The notes below the pieces were generated by a model. The model saw only the letters and a list, made by a program, of their open reading frames with translations. It was not told where the DNA came from and did no database searches. A DNA stretch of 64,000 nucleotides from positions 1,062,001 through 1,126,000 of the forward strand of contig CANTUV010000003.1 of NCBI GenBank assembly GCA_947685225.1, written 5' to 3'. Both the position numbers and the translations under genes were made by a program. Numbering within the stretch: position 1 is the first letter of the stretch; the number at the start of each line of letters is the position of its first letter. Of this stretch, positions 22,312-33,062 are shown one piece after another. Source of the DNA: Garcia nutans. Its lineage: Eukaryota; Streptophyta; Magnoliopsida; Malpighiales; Euphorbiaceae.

Positions 22312-23746
22312 AATTAGTTACCATAGCAATCTCATCAAAGAGACTAGGCTGCATGAAATCTTCCACAGTGATGGCATTGATGGAATGATTGGGCAAGGGG
22401 TTAGTGTTAATGTTTGGTTGCCTCCTGAGAGGAATGATGTCACCACTATCCACCAAATCCTGGATGCGGTTTTTCAAAGTCCAGCAAGCATCTGTTCTGT
22501 GCCCATTTCCTTGGTGGTACTCACAGTACTCATTGGCCCTGTAATTGGAGGATAATGGGTTTGGAGGAGGCCTTGGGTCCAAAGGCTTCAAATATTTACC
22601 TTCCACGGCCTTTTTAAACACTAGATGAAGGGGCATTCCAATGTCGGTATATTGCCTTCTTGGCTGATTTCTTTGCCCAAGATTGCCCACACGTAAAGGA
22701 TTCGCAGGGGTAATATTGGCCACTTCATTAGCAGCTTGGCCTTGTTTTTTATACTTCGAGATAGCTTCTTCATCTATTATCTTACCCAATTGTATCAGAT
22801 CTTCTACCTTGGTTGCAGTCGCAATGAGCGATTGGAAAGTAGGTAGGTATTGGGTTTGCAGTTGGGTTTGATATGTAGGCCTTAAATTTCTGATTATGAT
22901 ATCAATCTGCTCTTGTTCCGAAGGGCGATTGATCATCTGGGCGGCTTTTGCCCTCCACCTTGTAAGGAACGAGGAGAAGGGTTCATTGTTGTTCTGCTTG
23001 GTAGTCTCAAGTTCCCTTCTGGTGACATCCACCTCAATATTGTAGTGGTATTGAGAGTTAAATGCATTGCAGATGTCTTCCCAGGTCTTAATCTTGGCAT
23101 GGTCCAGGCTTACAAACCACTTGAGGGCAGCACCAGTCAAAGATTGTTGGAATAATTGAGCAAAGAGCTCATCATTTAAACCCCAAGGGCTTAATGCCCC
23201 CACATACATCTTGAGGTGAGTTTTAGGGCAAGTAGTCCCGTCAAATCTGTCCATCCCAGGCATCTTGAATTTTGGAGGCAATCTAGCTTGGGGAAACAAG
23301 GATAAAGAATCCATGTCTACCACCTCTTTATGAGTTTTTATGGCAGTGATCGACCTCTCCAGCAATTCAAGTTTTCTTTTCAGTTCATCAGTTTCAGTGA
23401 CATTCTTAGAGGGTGGATCCTCCAAATTGATGACAGGGGTATTCTGAGCAGTCATGGGGGTACTAGCTTGTCCCACAATAGGTTCTTTCCCTAAATTTCC
23501 AGGAGTAGGGACTGTCTTTGGTGCTCCTCCTAATTCAGCCAGGATGGCTACCCTTTGGGCGGCTAAAGCTTCATCAATTCTTTCTTGCATTCTAGCTTCA
23601 ATTTCCTTAGCCTGTCCATCTAGCAAAGCCTTAATTTGTTCAATAGTAGCCATTTCAGGAATTGGAGTGGTTGGTGAAGTTGGAGTGGTAGAGCTTGTGG
23701 GTGATTGCCCAGTTGGAGTTGGTGTAGTTTGTGTAGGTGATGGCAC
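22211..23746 (-). CDS. Tat/Ogre Gag
   Basis: This open frame has 511 codons. The N-terminus is Thr/Pro/Ser-rich, followed by a predicted helical segment (about residues 35-75). The retrotransposon gag domain spans about residues 165-290, including FAQLFQQSLTGAALKWF and WEDICNAFNSQY. A short Cys/His motif CEYHQGNGHRTDAC lies near residue 410. Gag forms the particle. The C-terminal 30 or so residues are out-of-family because the frame runs into pol sequence after a deletion of protease. Confidence 0.85.
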   Translation of the reverse strand: MPSPTQTTPTPTGQSPTSSTTPTSPTTPIPEMATIEQIKALLDGQAKEIEARMQERIDEALAAQRVAILAELGGAPKTVPTPGNLGKEPIVGQASTPMTAQNTPVINLEDPPSKNVTETDELKRKLELLERSITAIKTHKEVVDMDSLSLFPQARLPPKFKMPGMDRFDGTTCPKTHLKMYVGALSPWGLNDELFAQLFQQSLTGAALKWFVSLDHAKIKTWEDICNAFNSQYHYNIEVDVTRRELETTKQNNNEPFSSFLTRWRAKAAQMINRPSEQEQIDIIIRNLRPTYQTQLQTQYLPTFQSLIATATKVEDLIQLGKIIDEEAISKYKKQGQAANEVANITPANPLRVGNLGQRNQPRRQYTDIGMPLHLVFKKAVEGKYLKPLDPRPPPNPLSSNYRANEYCEYHQGNGHRTDACWTLKNRIQDLVDSGDIIPLRRQPNINTNPLPNHSINAITVEDFMQPSLFDEIAMVTNFEDKKGLHQADQDHRWITDELVHRGGTGCSSQN

Positions 23747-24577
23747 ACGGATGGTGGATACCTGAAAAGGTCAAGGGTAAAAAAAATCAGGGTGGTGTGT
23801 AGGGTAGGAAAACTCTTGGTCCACTTATGTACATCAAATTTTTTCCCCAAAAACAATGTTGTTATGTTGCGTGAATGCACCTCATCATATCACAATTCAT
23901 TTTAATGGAATGCGGCACTATCATTGGGTACATACAACCTAAGGGAAGGTTCTATTGTTATGTGAAAGTAGAGAATCGGCTTATCATAGGGACCCTTGAG
24001 TCTTGAGTAAGATATACCTAACCACATGTGAAACAAGGAGTTTCGCGTGGGTCCAACAGTACGATTACTCATAGGCCACTCCAAAAGGATTGGAATGGTT
24101 TGCGACAACAGGGAGGACGCTTTGGCTGTCCGCCAGCATAATCAAGGAGACCTGCCGGTCAGCGCTACTTGCTATCCAGACTCAGAACTTTGAACAGAAA
24201 GAGAAGAAATTCATTTGAAAACAATTTTTTATGCAATAGAGGAAAAGGATTCCCCCATATATGCAAGAGAAAAAGATTCTCTGAATGACAAAACAAATGC
24301 ACATTTAGCCAAACAAGAGATCCATCCAAGGAAAAAGATTCCTTTTGCCAATCTTCATTCCAATATCCTTAAGGAGAGGATATATATTGCTAGGGTACCC
24401 TGCAAAATGAATAAAAACACCCTAAAGAAGGGCAAATTAGTCAAATAAGCAATAGTAGCCTATTAGGATCCCATAAATTATTTTTATGGTCTCCCGTGGC
24501 AAGTTAATCAAATAATCAATAGTAGTCCACTAGGATCCCATAAATGGTTTTTATAGTCCCCAGTGGAGTCGCCACAT
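23747..24577 (-). other. Tat element 5' untranslated region
   Basis: About 830 bp lie between the 5' LTR and gag. No extra upstream ORF of Ogre type is seen. A direct repeat, with AATAGTAG and TAGGATCCCATAAAT, occurs at about 24447-24490 and 24510-24555, next to the primer site. Confidence 0.6.
24556..24576 (-). promoter_or_regulatory. Tat element primer binding site
   Basis: The minus strand reads GTGGCGACTCCACTGGGGAC next to the 5' LTR. TGGCGACTCC is the tRNA-Arg type of primer site seen in Tat/Ogre elements. The same GTGGCGACTCC also occurs inside the LTR. Confidence 0.75.
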
Positions 24578-26111
24578 TGTGAACCTCGGGTTCCGCCCGA
24601 AAAGGATCCGGGCGAAAGTTCACTCGTTGTCAGGAGTCGCCACTCAGTTTATTTTGTTCGAAAGGGAAAAACTAAGAAAACCCTTGTTTGACTCCAATAA
24701 TGCATCCAATGTAAAGGCTTCTAGTCTGCGAACCCAAGGAGGATTCGGGGACTATGTCATGTATTTGACTAACTTGCAAAAAGAACAAATTTAAAAGGAA
24801 TGAAGAAAAGAAGAGACAGATTGTTAGTAAATTGTGGACTTGCTATTTGGGGTGAATCCCAAATATGCCTACATACTCCCGTTTGAATGGGAGATCAAAG
24901 CCCATGTAGTTCGGAAAAGCCTATTTAAAGGCGATAAAGTTTATGCTTCATGCATGTGTGTGTGTGTATGCTTCGTGCATTGTCGGGCTTCATGCCAAAG
25001 ATGTGAGATTTAGGTACTTTGTACCAAAAGAGTGGAATTTAGGCTCCATGCCAAAGGTTGATTTTAATTGAGTCGGGCTTCATGCCAGAGTTGTGAAATT
25101 TAGCACTTAGTGCTAAATGGTGCAATTTTAGGTACTTTGTACCAAAAGAGTGCAATTTAGGCCTTTGGCCAAGTGTTGTCGGGCTTCATGCCAAAGATGT
25201 GAGATTTAGCACTTAGTGCTAAATTCTCCAATTTTAGATACTTTGTACCAAAAGAGTGCAAATTTTGGGCCTTTGGCCAAGTGTGGTTGGGCTCCATGCC
25301 AAAAATGTGAATTTCAGCACTTAGTGCTAAATTGTGAAATTTTAGGTACTTCGTACCAAAATGGTGTAATTTAGGCTCCGTGCCAACAGATTGATTTTAA
25401 TTGTGAAATGTAGGTACTTTGTACCAAAAAGATGTAATTTAAGTCTTTGTGCCAAAGAGGCTGATTGATTAGTCCATTAGGCCTTAGACCTAAAAGGATT
25501 AGGTCTTTGACCGAGAAGAAATTGAGAAGAAGATAGAATGCTTATGATATGCTTAAATTGACAAATGATGGATTAGAATATTACCTTGCTTAGGATTTTC
25601 CCGCATCGAAGTTCCAGATCTCGTTTTCTTGAACCGGGGATTATGATTCTTGATTACAGATTGTTTCCTGCAGCACACGGTTAGATTTATGCAAATAAAA
25701 GTTCTTAATCGTTTTTAAGCGTGAAAAGAATTCGACAGCATGAGGCCCACCCGGAAAAGTCCAACCCCCTTTTCTGAAAATCTGAAGCCTATATATAGGC
25801 AAAATCGGGCTGGACGGCGGCTGGGCTGCCATCCACGGCGGCTGAACCGCCGGTCATGGCGTCCGGGCAGCCGGAATCACGGCGGCTGGGCCGCCGATTT
25901 TGTCCGGTTTTCGCTCAAACTGATTTTTCGGGAGCTAGAGACCTCCAAAAATTATTCCGGGACCATATTCGTGATCCTCACTTCGTCCCGGACATTTCAA
26001 GTACCATATTGATATATTTCCGGTGAACTTTACCGCGGACGTCCGGTTCGGCCCGGTTTTCAGTAGTCTGAGAAAATTGGCTTTCCGAGTCTCAAAATTC
26101 GAGTGTTCACA
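24578..26111 (-). repeat. Tat element 5' LTR
   Basis: This is the 1534-bp partner of 17382-18915, the same length with about a dozen substitutions seen by eye and no large indel. Confidence 0.9.
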
Positions 26112-26116
26112 GTACT

Positions 26117-26437
26117 AGTCCTATATGTATATATTTTTATTTTTTATTTTTATGGTGCTTTATTGACTCTACAGAAAGTAATGTTATTTTTTCAAAGGGT
26201 TTACTCAACTGTACGTCCCTTTCTTTCGCTTTAATTATATAATCATTTTTAAATATATTTAATTTAGAAATTTTATAAATATGTTCTTTATCTATGTTAC
26301 GTATTACCCAGTTGTCAATTGCTTTTTTAAAGTCCTCTAAAATTACTTCATTTCTGTTTACAATTTTTTTTAACTTCTGATGACTCAGACTTATCTGATT
26401 TAGTTGTACTGACAGATTTACATAAAAATGTTTTCAT
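26117..26437 (-). pseudogene. EPRV movement protein N-terminal part, copy B
   Basis: It continues the movement protein cut by the Tat element. The minus-strand ATG lies near 26437, matching 10545 in copy A. A small insertion near 26370 shifts the frame shortly after the start. Confidence 0.7.
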
Positions 26438-26651
26438 TTTTAAATATTTGAAAAATAGATTTTAAAATATAATAATGTTAGTTTTGGAAGCGACCATTGA
26501 CTTACTGCCCTAAACGCCTATCCATCGGCTGACACGGGTCTTACTGCATATCTAATTCCTACACAGCACTATGTCCACTTCTAGACCTATAAATCAAAGA
26601 TTTAACTATGGAAACAGTTTATATCCATCTACTATCACCCCTAAATAAAGA

Positions 26652-26665
26652 TGGCTCTGATACCA
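26652..26665 (-). promoter_or_regulatory. EPRV tRNA-Met primer binding site (copy B)
   Basis: The minus strand reads TGGTATCAGAGCCA, identical to the copy A site. The leader of copy C follows without a break, so B and C are a seamless head-to-tail pair. Confidence 0.9.
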
Positions 26666-27372
26666 GCAAAAACTAGAAAGATCTTACAGGGGATAAAGTA
26701 ATTTTTAAAAGCTTTAATCAAAACAACAAACAATTAGGTATAAGCCCCACTCTTAGATTTAAACAGATAGTAAAATTAAATAATCATTAAATATAAACAA
26801 ATATAAAAAACTATATTAAAATAAATTAAAGAAATAAATTAAAAGTATATATTAAAAACATTTAAATAAATAAGTTAAATAAATATATTTAAAGAGAATA
26901 ATTGAAAGAACATATAGCTTATATGAATATTTATATAACAAAACTTTAAAGGAAATACAATAATCAATTATTAGTATAGTGTTTTCGTTATACCAGGTAC
27001 CACAGGCTTATAAATCCTGCTCACAGCCAGTAGCCGTTACAACCGGGTGTCCAACTTATACTAATAAGATATAAAAAAAATAAAACTTTACAGCTTTCTG
27101 ATGCACCAGATTAACTTTCGTTGCAAGTGTAGAGCATACTTATACAAAATAAAACTTTAAAAATGAAATACAAGCTTTAATATAAATAAATAACTTACAA
27201 GAGAATTAATAGAGGAAGGGGATACAGAAATGGAAGAAATTTAAGTGAAGAAGGAAAAGGAAAACTAAAACTAAAGCTTGAGAGTTCTTCAATGTCTTCT
27301 ATATGAGGAAGAGAGAGGTTTCGAATCATTTTCAGCTTCAGAATAGGCTCCTTAATATAGACAGAGGCTTTA
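26666..27372 (-). promoter_or_regulatory. EPRV copy C leader and TATA box
   Basis: This is the leader of copy C, with the TATA-like box at 27351-27359 (minus). The solo LTR entered at 27372, just upstream of this TATA box in virus sense, and separates it from the promoter palindromes, which are now at about 30205-30360. Confidence 0.65.
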
Positions 27373-28252
27373 TGTAATGGTCAAGATTTTAAATATGAAA
27401 ATTTTTAACTAATATTGAAAAATTAATAGTGTATAGTGACAAAAGTTTTGTGGATAAATATTATACGTAGAGGATAGTAAATTTTATATCTCAAAAATTT
27501 ACTGAAGAGATTATTTTTAAGATTTTACGAGATTAAAACTCGATTTAGAATCAACGGTTAAAAATGAGGGTACACCATATTTATTATGAGCCCTCCCTCA
27601 CTTGATTAAAAATATTATAATATATATATATGTGTGTGTGTGTGTATATGTGTGTGTGTAGAAATTTCTGAATTCTTCTCCATCTTTCACTCCACCTTCT
27701 ACCATCATTACCATCTTCTCTCTATTTCTTCTTCCTTTCATCAAATTCATCAAGGATTAAGAGCAAATCACATATAGGTATAGATTTTTAGAAGAATAAG
27801 CTAGAAAAGGCAAGATTATCAAGAAGTAATCAAAGGAAAAGAGAGAAAAAGAAAGAGAAAGAGGAATTTTGAAGAGGTATGTGCTTATGTATTATACTTT
27901 GCAAATAATTGAATTTCTATGAGTTTGAATGTTTGAATTGATTGATTGAGTCATTTATAATGAATTATTTCTTAAAATTATTGATTAAATGGATTGATGA
28001 GTGAAAAATGAATTAAAAGAACTTATATGTGATGAGTTTTATTCTTAATTCAATCTTTATAAGAATTGGGTAATTTGATGTTGTTTTAGCCATAAGTGAT
28101 ATTTAAAAGTTTGATTAATTGAAGTTTGAGTAAAATATTAGATGTAGACTCTTTTATGTTAAAAAAAAATTTGGATTTGATTCATTATTATCATAGATTT
28201 TGAATATATTGAGTTAAAATGGTTAAGTATGCGAAATGCAGAATTTTTGCCT

Positions 28253-28690
28253 GACATGGCCAGTGACATGGCCAAGTCAGTGGGTGTGTCTAGTGACACG
28301 GGTAGTGACACGGCCAAGTCAGTGGGTGTGTCTAGTGACACGGGCAGTGACACGGCCAAGTCAGTGGGTGTGTCACATGCTGTCAAAAATTTATATGTTC
28401 TTTGATGAGAGACACGGCCAGTGACATGGCCAAGTCAGTGGGTGTGTTTAGGGACACGGACAGTGACACGGCCAAGTCAGTGGGTGTGTCACATGCTGTC
28501 AAAAATTTCTATTTTCTTTGATGAATGACACGGCTAGTGACATGGCCAAGTCCGTGGGTGTGTCTAGTGACACGGACAGTGACACGGCCAAGTCAGTGGG
28601 TGTGTCACATGCTGTCAAAATTTTTCAGTTTTCATTGATGAGAGATATGGCCAAGTCATTGAACATAACTTGGCTGTGTCTTCGACAAGA
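28253..28690. repeat. GACACGGCC tandem array with ~120-bp unit
   Basis: Three or more copies of a unit of about 115-125 bp carry GACACGGCCAAGTCAGTGGG and GTGTGTC, each unit ending CACATGCTGTCAAAAAT (about 28374, 28491 and 28606). Short GTGACACGG sub-repeats lie inside. Confidence 0.85.
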
Positions 28691-29663
28691 GTGATAAACT
28701 TTGAATATGTGACAAATATATATATAATACTAAATGTTAATGAAAGTATTGTTTCATTGAAATGATATATACAATTCAGTGTTAACGACAAACTAATAAA
28801 TAGCTCAAATTATACTAATTTTATATCTAGCTTTGGATTGAATGGCTAATAAGAGGGAGGATAGCCATAGTGATAGTGGGCACCTCGTGCCATTAATGGA
28901 CACATTGTGTTATCAGTGATAGTGGGCATAATTGCCATTATAAACTCTTGAGATTTGGCATTAAAATTACTACACTAACATGTTATCCAAACCTAAGATC
29001 TGAGTTTAGTATGTATGGGCATATTTAATGAAGATGTCTAAATTGAAAATATATGTGAACATGATAGTTGTGAATAATGAAAGAAATGCAAAATAATAAT
29101 ATAAGTCAATTACTTGAAATTGACTTATTGTGTTACAATGTAAAAGTGATTGTTAATATATATATTAATGGTTACAAGTGAAAGTTCTAATGCACGTAAT
29201 AGAAATGTTATGTTCAAGGTATTGAATTAATCAATAACATTAGAAGTGTTGTAATGATTGGACGTGTATATAAGAATATAAGATATACAAGGCTCTAAAG
29301 TATAGTACTAAATTTAAGTGCTGAAAATTATAGATTTAATGAAAGTATCCTATATGTGAAATTGAAAAGTAAGACTTATTGAAAAACGAAATAAGCGTAT
29401 TTTGAACAATGTTATCAAATGAGAAAGCAAGTCTTAAATAAAATTATTCTTAACGATTAACGTTGCAGTACCGAAAGTATTGTATAGCGTGATAATTTTT
29501 ATAAAGTTGAAGCTATTATTTTATGTAATCAGCATAGTATGTTGGTTTGTTACTGAAATTAGTTAATATATTGAAATACTTCTTAAAACTAAGTGTTACT
29601 ACTATATTTTCATAAGTATTTTTCTTTAATATTAAGTGATAAAATATGTTTATACAAGCACTA

Positions 29664-29704
29664 CTAAACTTTGCTTAGCGTGTTAAAATTATTTTCTGAC
29701 ACGC
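29664..29704 (+). other. Twin stem-loop in solo LTR (third arm sequence)
   Basis: CTAAACTTTGCTTAG (weaker first stem) is followed by GCGTGT...ACACGC. The second stem again has changed on both sides relative to the other LTRs. GGTATCAG follows directly at 29706-29713. Confidence 0.65.
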
Positions 29705-30183
29705 AGGTATCAGGACATCGGAGCAAGTTAAGAAGTGGAATTAAGAATCTCAGAAAATTATCTATAGTACATATAAAGATCTTTTGTATATTGTACTCAT
29801 AAGTTATAAAAGATAAATATATAATTTAGTTTGGCTATTTGCGAGATAGTACAAATTTGTAAACATGAAAGGAATATATGTATTTAAAGGATGAAGTTTG
29901 AGAATTCTAGTGAATGATTATTAAAGAAAGGAATATATTATATAATCATTTGATTTGATAAACTTATGATAGTTATCTGGTTTGTAACTAGTATTTAGAT
30001 TATTGGAGATTGGTCTAAATGTTGGACCTATAAGTGTTGTATTATACAGATTTTGTTATTATTTAAAAATTTTTATTAGTTGAAAGAGAAATTTTCTATG
30101 AATTAATTGGAGCATGATCAGTATATCGAATAACATTCTCTGATAGTTTTTATGTAAGAACTGTCAGGGGATGTTACACTTTA

Positions 30184-30420
30184 ACTTCACACTGTTCTTG
30201 TCACATGTCTGGTACTGTGGATAAATAGTAACTTGTCGTATGCGTCTGGAACTATAGAAGAATAGTACATTTTTAGAGGTACTATTTGCTTTACTGTGGA
30301 TGAATAGTTCTTTTGCCTTTACTGTTGGTTTTCCTCTGGTAAATACTGTTGATGAACAACAGTCTGTCAGTGGGCACCACATTTATTGACTTTAGTAAAG
30401 AAATAAGGTTTCTTCTGCCT
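30184..30420 (-). promoter_or_regulatory. EPRV copy C promoter palindromes
   Basis: These are the TACTGT-N6-ACAGTA type motifs (one example at about 30213-30230), now cut off from their TATA box by the solo LTR. Confidence 0.55.
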
Positions 30421-31005
30421 TTATTCTGACGAGTCTGAGTCTGAGTCAGAATCAGATCTGTTTTTCTTTTTCTTTTTCTTTTTCTTTTATCTTTTATTTT
30501 TTTATCTTTTCTTTATCTTTTCTTTATCTTTTTTCTTTTCTTTTTTACTTTTTATTTTAATGGGAGTCAAGATCCCATAGCAGTCATCCTCATTACCGGG
30601 GCAGTAATTTGAGTCAGATATCTCAGTGGAAGATGATGTCATGGATGATGAAGAGGAATTCGAAGAAGATGAAGGAGATTTTCTTCTTCTGGGTGGAGCT
30701 TTAGATATTTTGAATTGGGCTTTATTGGATGATCCATCAGAGCAGGTTCTGCTAGGCTTAATGGGCTCAGAGGTCGAAGGAAGAGATTCAACCATCTGTT
30801 CCATATCTGTTCCATCAAGGCTCTATATTCTTCTACAGTCTTGGCAGCTGCAAGAAGGGCTATATTATGGGCTCTTTGAGCTCCAAAAGAGACTGATAGC
30901 TTTGGGTCAAAGCCACCATGGTTCCTCTTTAAGAGCCATTTTTTTTACTATTTTCTCAGTGCTAGAATTATGAAAGACAGTTCACCACTTGACTTTTGCT
31001 TTTCT
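30421..31005 (-). pseudogene. EPRV ORF2, copy C
   Basis: It is collinear with copies A and E. The C-terminal part 30804-30502 is Ser-rich and then Lys-rich; the tail tract is short (about 30460-30550). An 11-base duplication around 30800-30815 (ATCTGTTCCAT repeated) shifts the frame in the ALMEQM region. It ends in the Ser/Asp motif and a stop at 30421-30423. Confidence 0.65.
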
Positions 31006-31271
31006 TAATACAACAGGTATATTGGTACCTGACTGAATAGAAGTGTCAAAATACTACTGATATACCCAAGGTATACTGAAAGTTAGACAAAAGAGAAGAA
31101 GAGGAGGAAATTTCTTCTCATATGGAGTAGGGTTTAGATGAGCTTTATAATATTGGTAAGCCAATTGTACATCTTGTGGCAGTGATCTATCATCATAACC
31201 ATAGTAATACCACCAATCAACGAACCAGAAAGGGAGGTTGTTTGTCTTTATATTGGTATCAAAATAGATAA
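31006..31271 (-). pseudogene. EPRV ORF1 C-terminal tail, copy C
   Basis: The minus strand reads a short coding tail with DDRSLPQDVQLAYQYYKAHL and PTPYEKKF, also found in copies A and E just before ORF2. It is taken as the end of the ORF1 polyprotein. At 31271 the sequence switches to the leader of copy D. Confidence 0.5.
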
Positions 31272-31805
31272 GTCAGATCAACTTTCGTTGCAAGTGCAGA
31301 GCATACTTATACAAAATAAAACTTTAAATATGAAATACAAGCTTTAATATCAACAAATAACTTACAAGAGAATCAATAGAGGAAGGGGATACAGAAATGG
31401 AAGAAATTTAAGTGAAGAAGGAAAAGGAAAACTAAAACTAAAGCTTGAGGTTTCTTCAATGTCTTCTGTATGAGGGAGAGAGAGGTTTCGAATCCTTTTC
31501 AGAATAGGCTCCTTAATATAGACAGAGGCTTTAACTTCACACCGTTCTTGTCACATGTCTGGTACTGTGGATGAATAGTAACCTACCATTACTATTTGCT
31601 TTTACTGTACCTTCACGTGTCTGAAACTGCAGAAGAATAGTATCTTGTCGGAGGTACTATTTGCTTTACTGTGGAGAACTGTGGATGAACAGTTCTTCTG
31701 ACTTTATTGTTGATTTTCCTCTGGTAAATACTATTGATGAACAGTAATCTGTCAGTGGGCACCACCTTTATTGACTTTAGTGAAGAAATAAAATTTCTTT
31801 TGCCT
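31272..31805 (-). promoter_or_regulatory. EPRV copy D leader and promoter
   Basis: A truncated leader begins mid-unit, followed by the TATA-like box at 31512-31520 (minus) and the palindrome set at about 31560-31750, where one 9-base stretch (CTGTGGAGA-like) is duplicated near 31670. Confidence 0.55.
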
Positions 31806-32137
31806 TTATTCTGACGAGTCTGAGTCAGAATCAGATCTATTTTTCTTTTCTTTTCTTTTTTCTTTTTCTTTTTCTTTTTTTTCTTTTTTCTTTTTTCTTT
31901 TTTCTTTTTTCTTTTTTCTTTTTTCTTTTTTCTTTTTTCTTTTTTCTTTTTTCTTTTTTCTTTTTTCTTTTTTCTTTTTTCTTTTTTCTTTTTTCTTTTT
32001 TCTTTTTCTTTTTCTTTTTCTTTTTCTTTTTCTTTTTCTTTTTCTTTTCCTTTTCCTTTTCCTTTTCCTTTTCCTTTTCCTTTTCCTTTTCCTTTTCCTT
32101 TTCATTTTCTTTTTCCTTTTCTTTTTCTTTTTCTTTT
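31806..32137 (-). pseudogene. EPRV ORF2 tail, copy D (expanded Lys/Arg tract)
   Basis: Only the tail of ORF2 remains. From high to low coordinates the tract changes from TTTTCC units (coding Lys-Arg) to TTTTTC (Lys-Glu) and then to a 7-base TTTTTTC unit, which reads Lys-rich in every frame. It ends in RSDSDSDSSE. The ORF is open for over 100 codons only because of composition. At 32138 the cluster inverts. Confidence 0.7.
31838..32137. repeat. Large polypyrimidine tract (6- and 7-base units)
   Basis: About 300 bp of TTTTTTC, TTTTTC and TTTTCC units; the longest of the five ORF2 tail tracts. Confidence 0.95.
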
Positions 32138-32353
32138 TTGATACCAATATAAAGACAAACAACCTCCCTTTCTAGTTTGTTGATTGGTGGTATTAATGTA
32201 GTTGTGATGATAGATCACTGCCACAAGATGTACAATTGGCTTACCAATATTATAAGCTCATTTAAACCTTATTCCATATGAGAAGAAATTTCCTCCTCTT
32301 CTTCTCTTTTGTCTAAATTTCAGTATACCTTGAGTATATCAGTGGTATTTTGA
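32138..32353 (+). pseudogene. EPRV ORF1 C-terminal tail, copy E (inverted)
   Basis: This is the reverse complement of 31006-31265 of copy C with scattered differences. It ends with a pyrimidine-rich stretch and TTTCAG at about 32305-32322, a candidate splice acceptor, and an in-frame TGA at 32351 before ORF2. Confidence 0.55.
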
Positions 32354-33062
32354 CACTTCTATTCAGTCAGGTACCAATATCCCTTTGTATTGAGAAAAGT
32401 AAAAGTCAAGCGGTGGACTGCCTTTCACAATTCTACCACTGAGGAAACAGTAAAGCAATGGCTCTTAAAGAGGAACCATGGTGGCTTTAACTCAAAGCTA
32501 TCAGTCTCTTTTGAAGCTCAAAGAGCCCATAATATAGCCCTTCTTGCAGCTACCAAGACTGCAGAAGAATATAGAGCCTTGATGGAACAGATGGTTGAAT
32601 CTCTTCCTTCAACCTCTGAGCCCATTAAGCCTAGCAGAACCTGCTCTGCTGGATCATCCAATAAAGCTCAATCCAAAAGATCTAAAGCTCCATCCAGAAG
32701 AAGAAAATCTCCTTCATCTTCTTTGGATTCCTCTTCGTCATCCATGATGTCATCTTCCACTGAGACATCTGACTCAGATTACTGCCCCAGTAATGAGGAT
32801 GACTGCTATGGGATCTTGTCTCCCATTAAAATAAAAATTAAAAAAGAAAAAGAAAAGATAAAAGATAAAAGAAAAAAGAAAAAGAAAAGAAAAAAGATAA
32901 AAGAAAAAAGAAAAAGAAAAGATAAAAGAAAAATAAAAATAAAAATAAAAATAAAAATAAAAATAAAAATAAAAATAAAAATAAAAATAAAAAATAAAGA
33001 AAAATAAAAAAGAAAAGAAAAAGAAAAACAGATCTGATTCTGACTCAAACTCGTCAGAATAA
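32354..33062 (+). pseudogene. EPRV ORF2, copy E (best preserved)
   Basis: The family is unknown. The frame is open from 32354 to 33007, and the first ATG is more than 70 codons in, so no normal start is seen. The N-terminal 70 residues are basic with TVKQWLLKRNHGG and QRAHNIALLAATKT, probably helical. A Ser-rich block and an acidic segment (SNEDDCYGIL) follow, then a Lys-rich tail whose unit here is AAAAAT (Lys-Ile) as well as Lys-Glu/Lys-Arg. An indel in the tract shifts the frame before the usual Ser/Asp end at about 33030-33062. A nucleic-acid-binding tail is possible by charge alone. Confidence 0.6.

Larger units (their letters stand above)
17382..26111 (-). mobile_element. Tat/Ogre-lineage Ty3/gypsy element, internally deleted
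   Basis: The element is bounded by two 1534-bp LTRs (17382-18915 and 24578-26111) and flanked by GTACT at 17377-17381 and 26112-26116. Coding is on the minus strand. The primer site reads TGGCGACTCC, of the tRNA-Arg type used by Tat/Ogre elements. Gag, a partly deleted RT and an integrase are present; protease and RNase H are absent. An antisense ORF lies between integrase and the 3' LTR, as in other Tat elements. About a dozen LTR differences were seen by eye, mostly C/T. Confidence 0.9.
27373..30178 (+). mobile_element. Solo LTR, Ty3/gypsy (Tekay-like, divergent family)
   Basis: A 2806-bp LTR begins TGTAATGGTC and ends GATGTTACA, with CTTTA at 27368-27372 and 30179-30183. A (TG)n run lies at about 27620-27660, a GACACGGCC array at 28253-28690, and a twin stem-loop form at 29664-29704. 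The rest is AT-rich without coding signal. Confidence 0.9.

Noticed and set aside
31806..32162. 118-codon open frame of almost pure Lys/Arg/Glu as an independent gene
   Set aside because: Only the tail of viral ORF2 is real; the length comes from a stop-free polypurine tract, and its upstream part crosses the inversion point.
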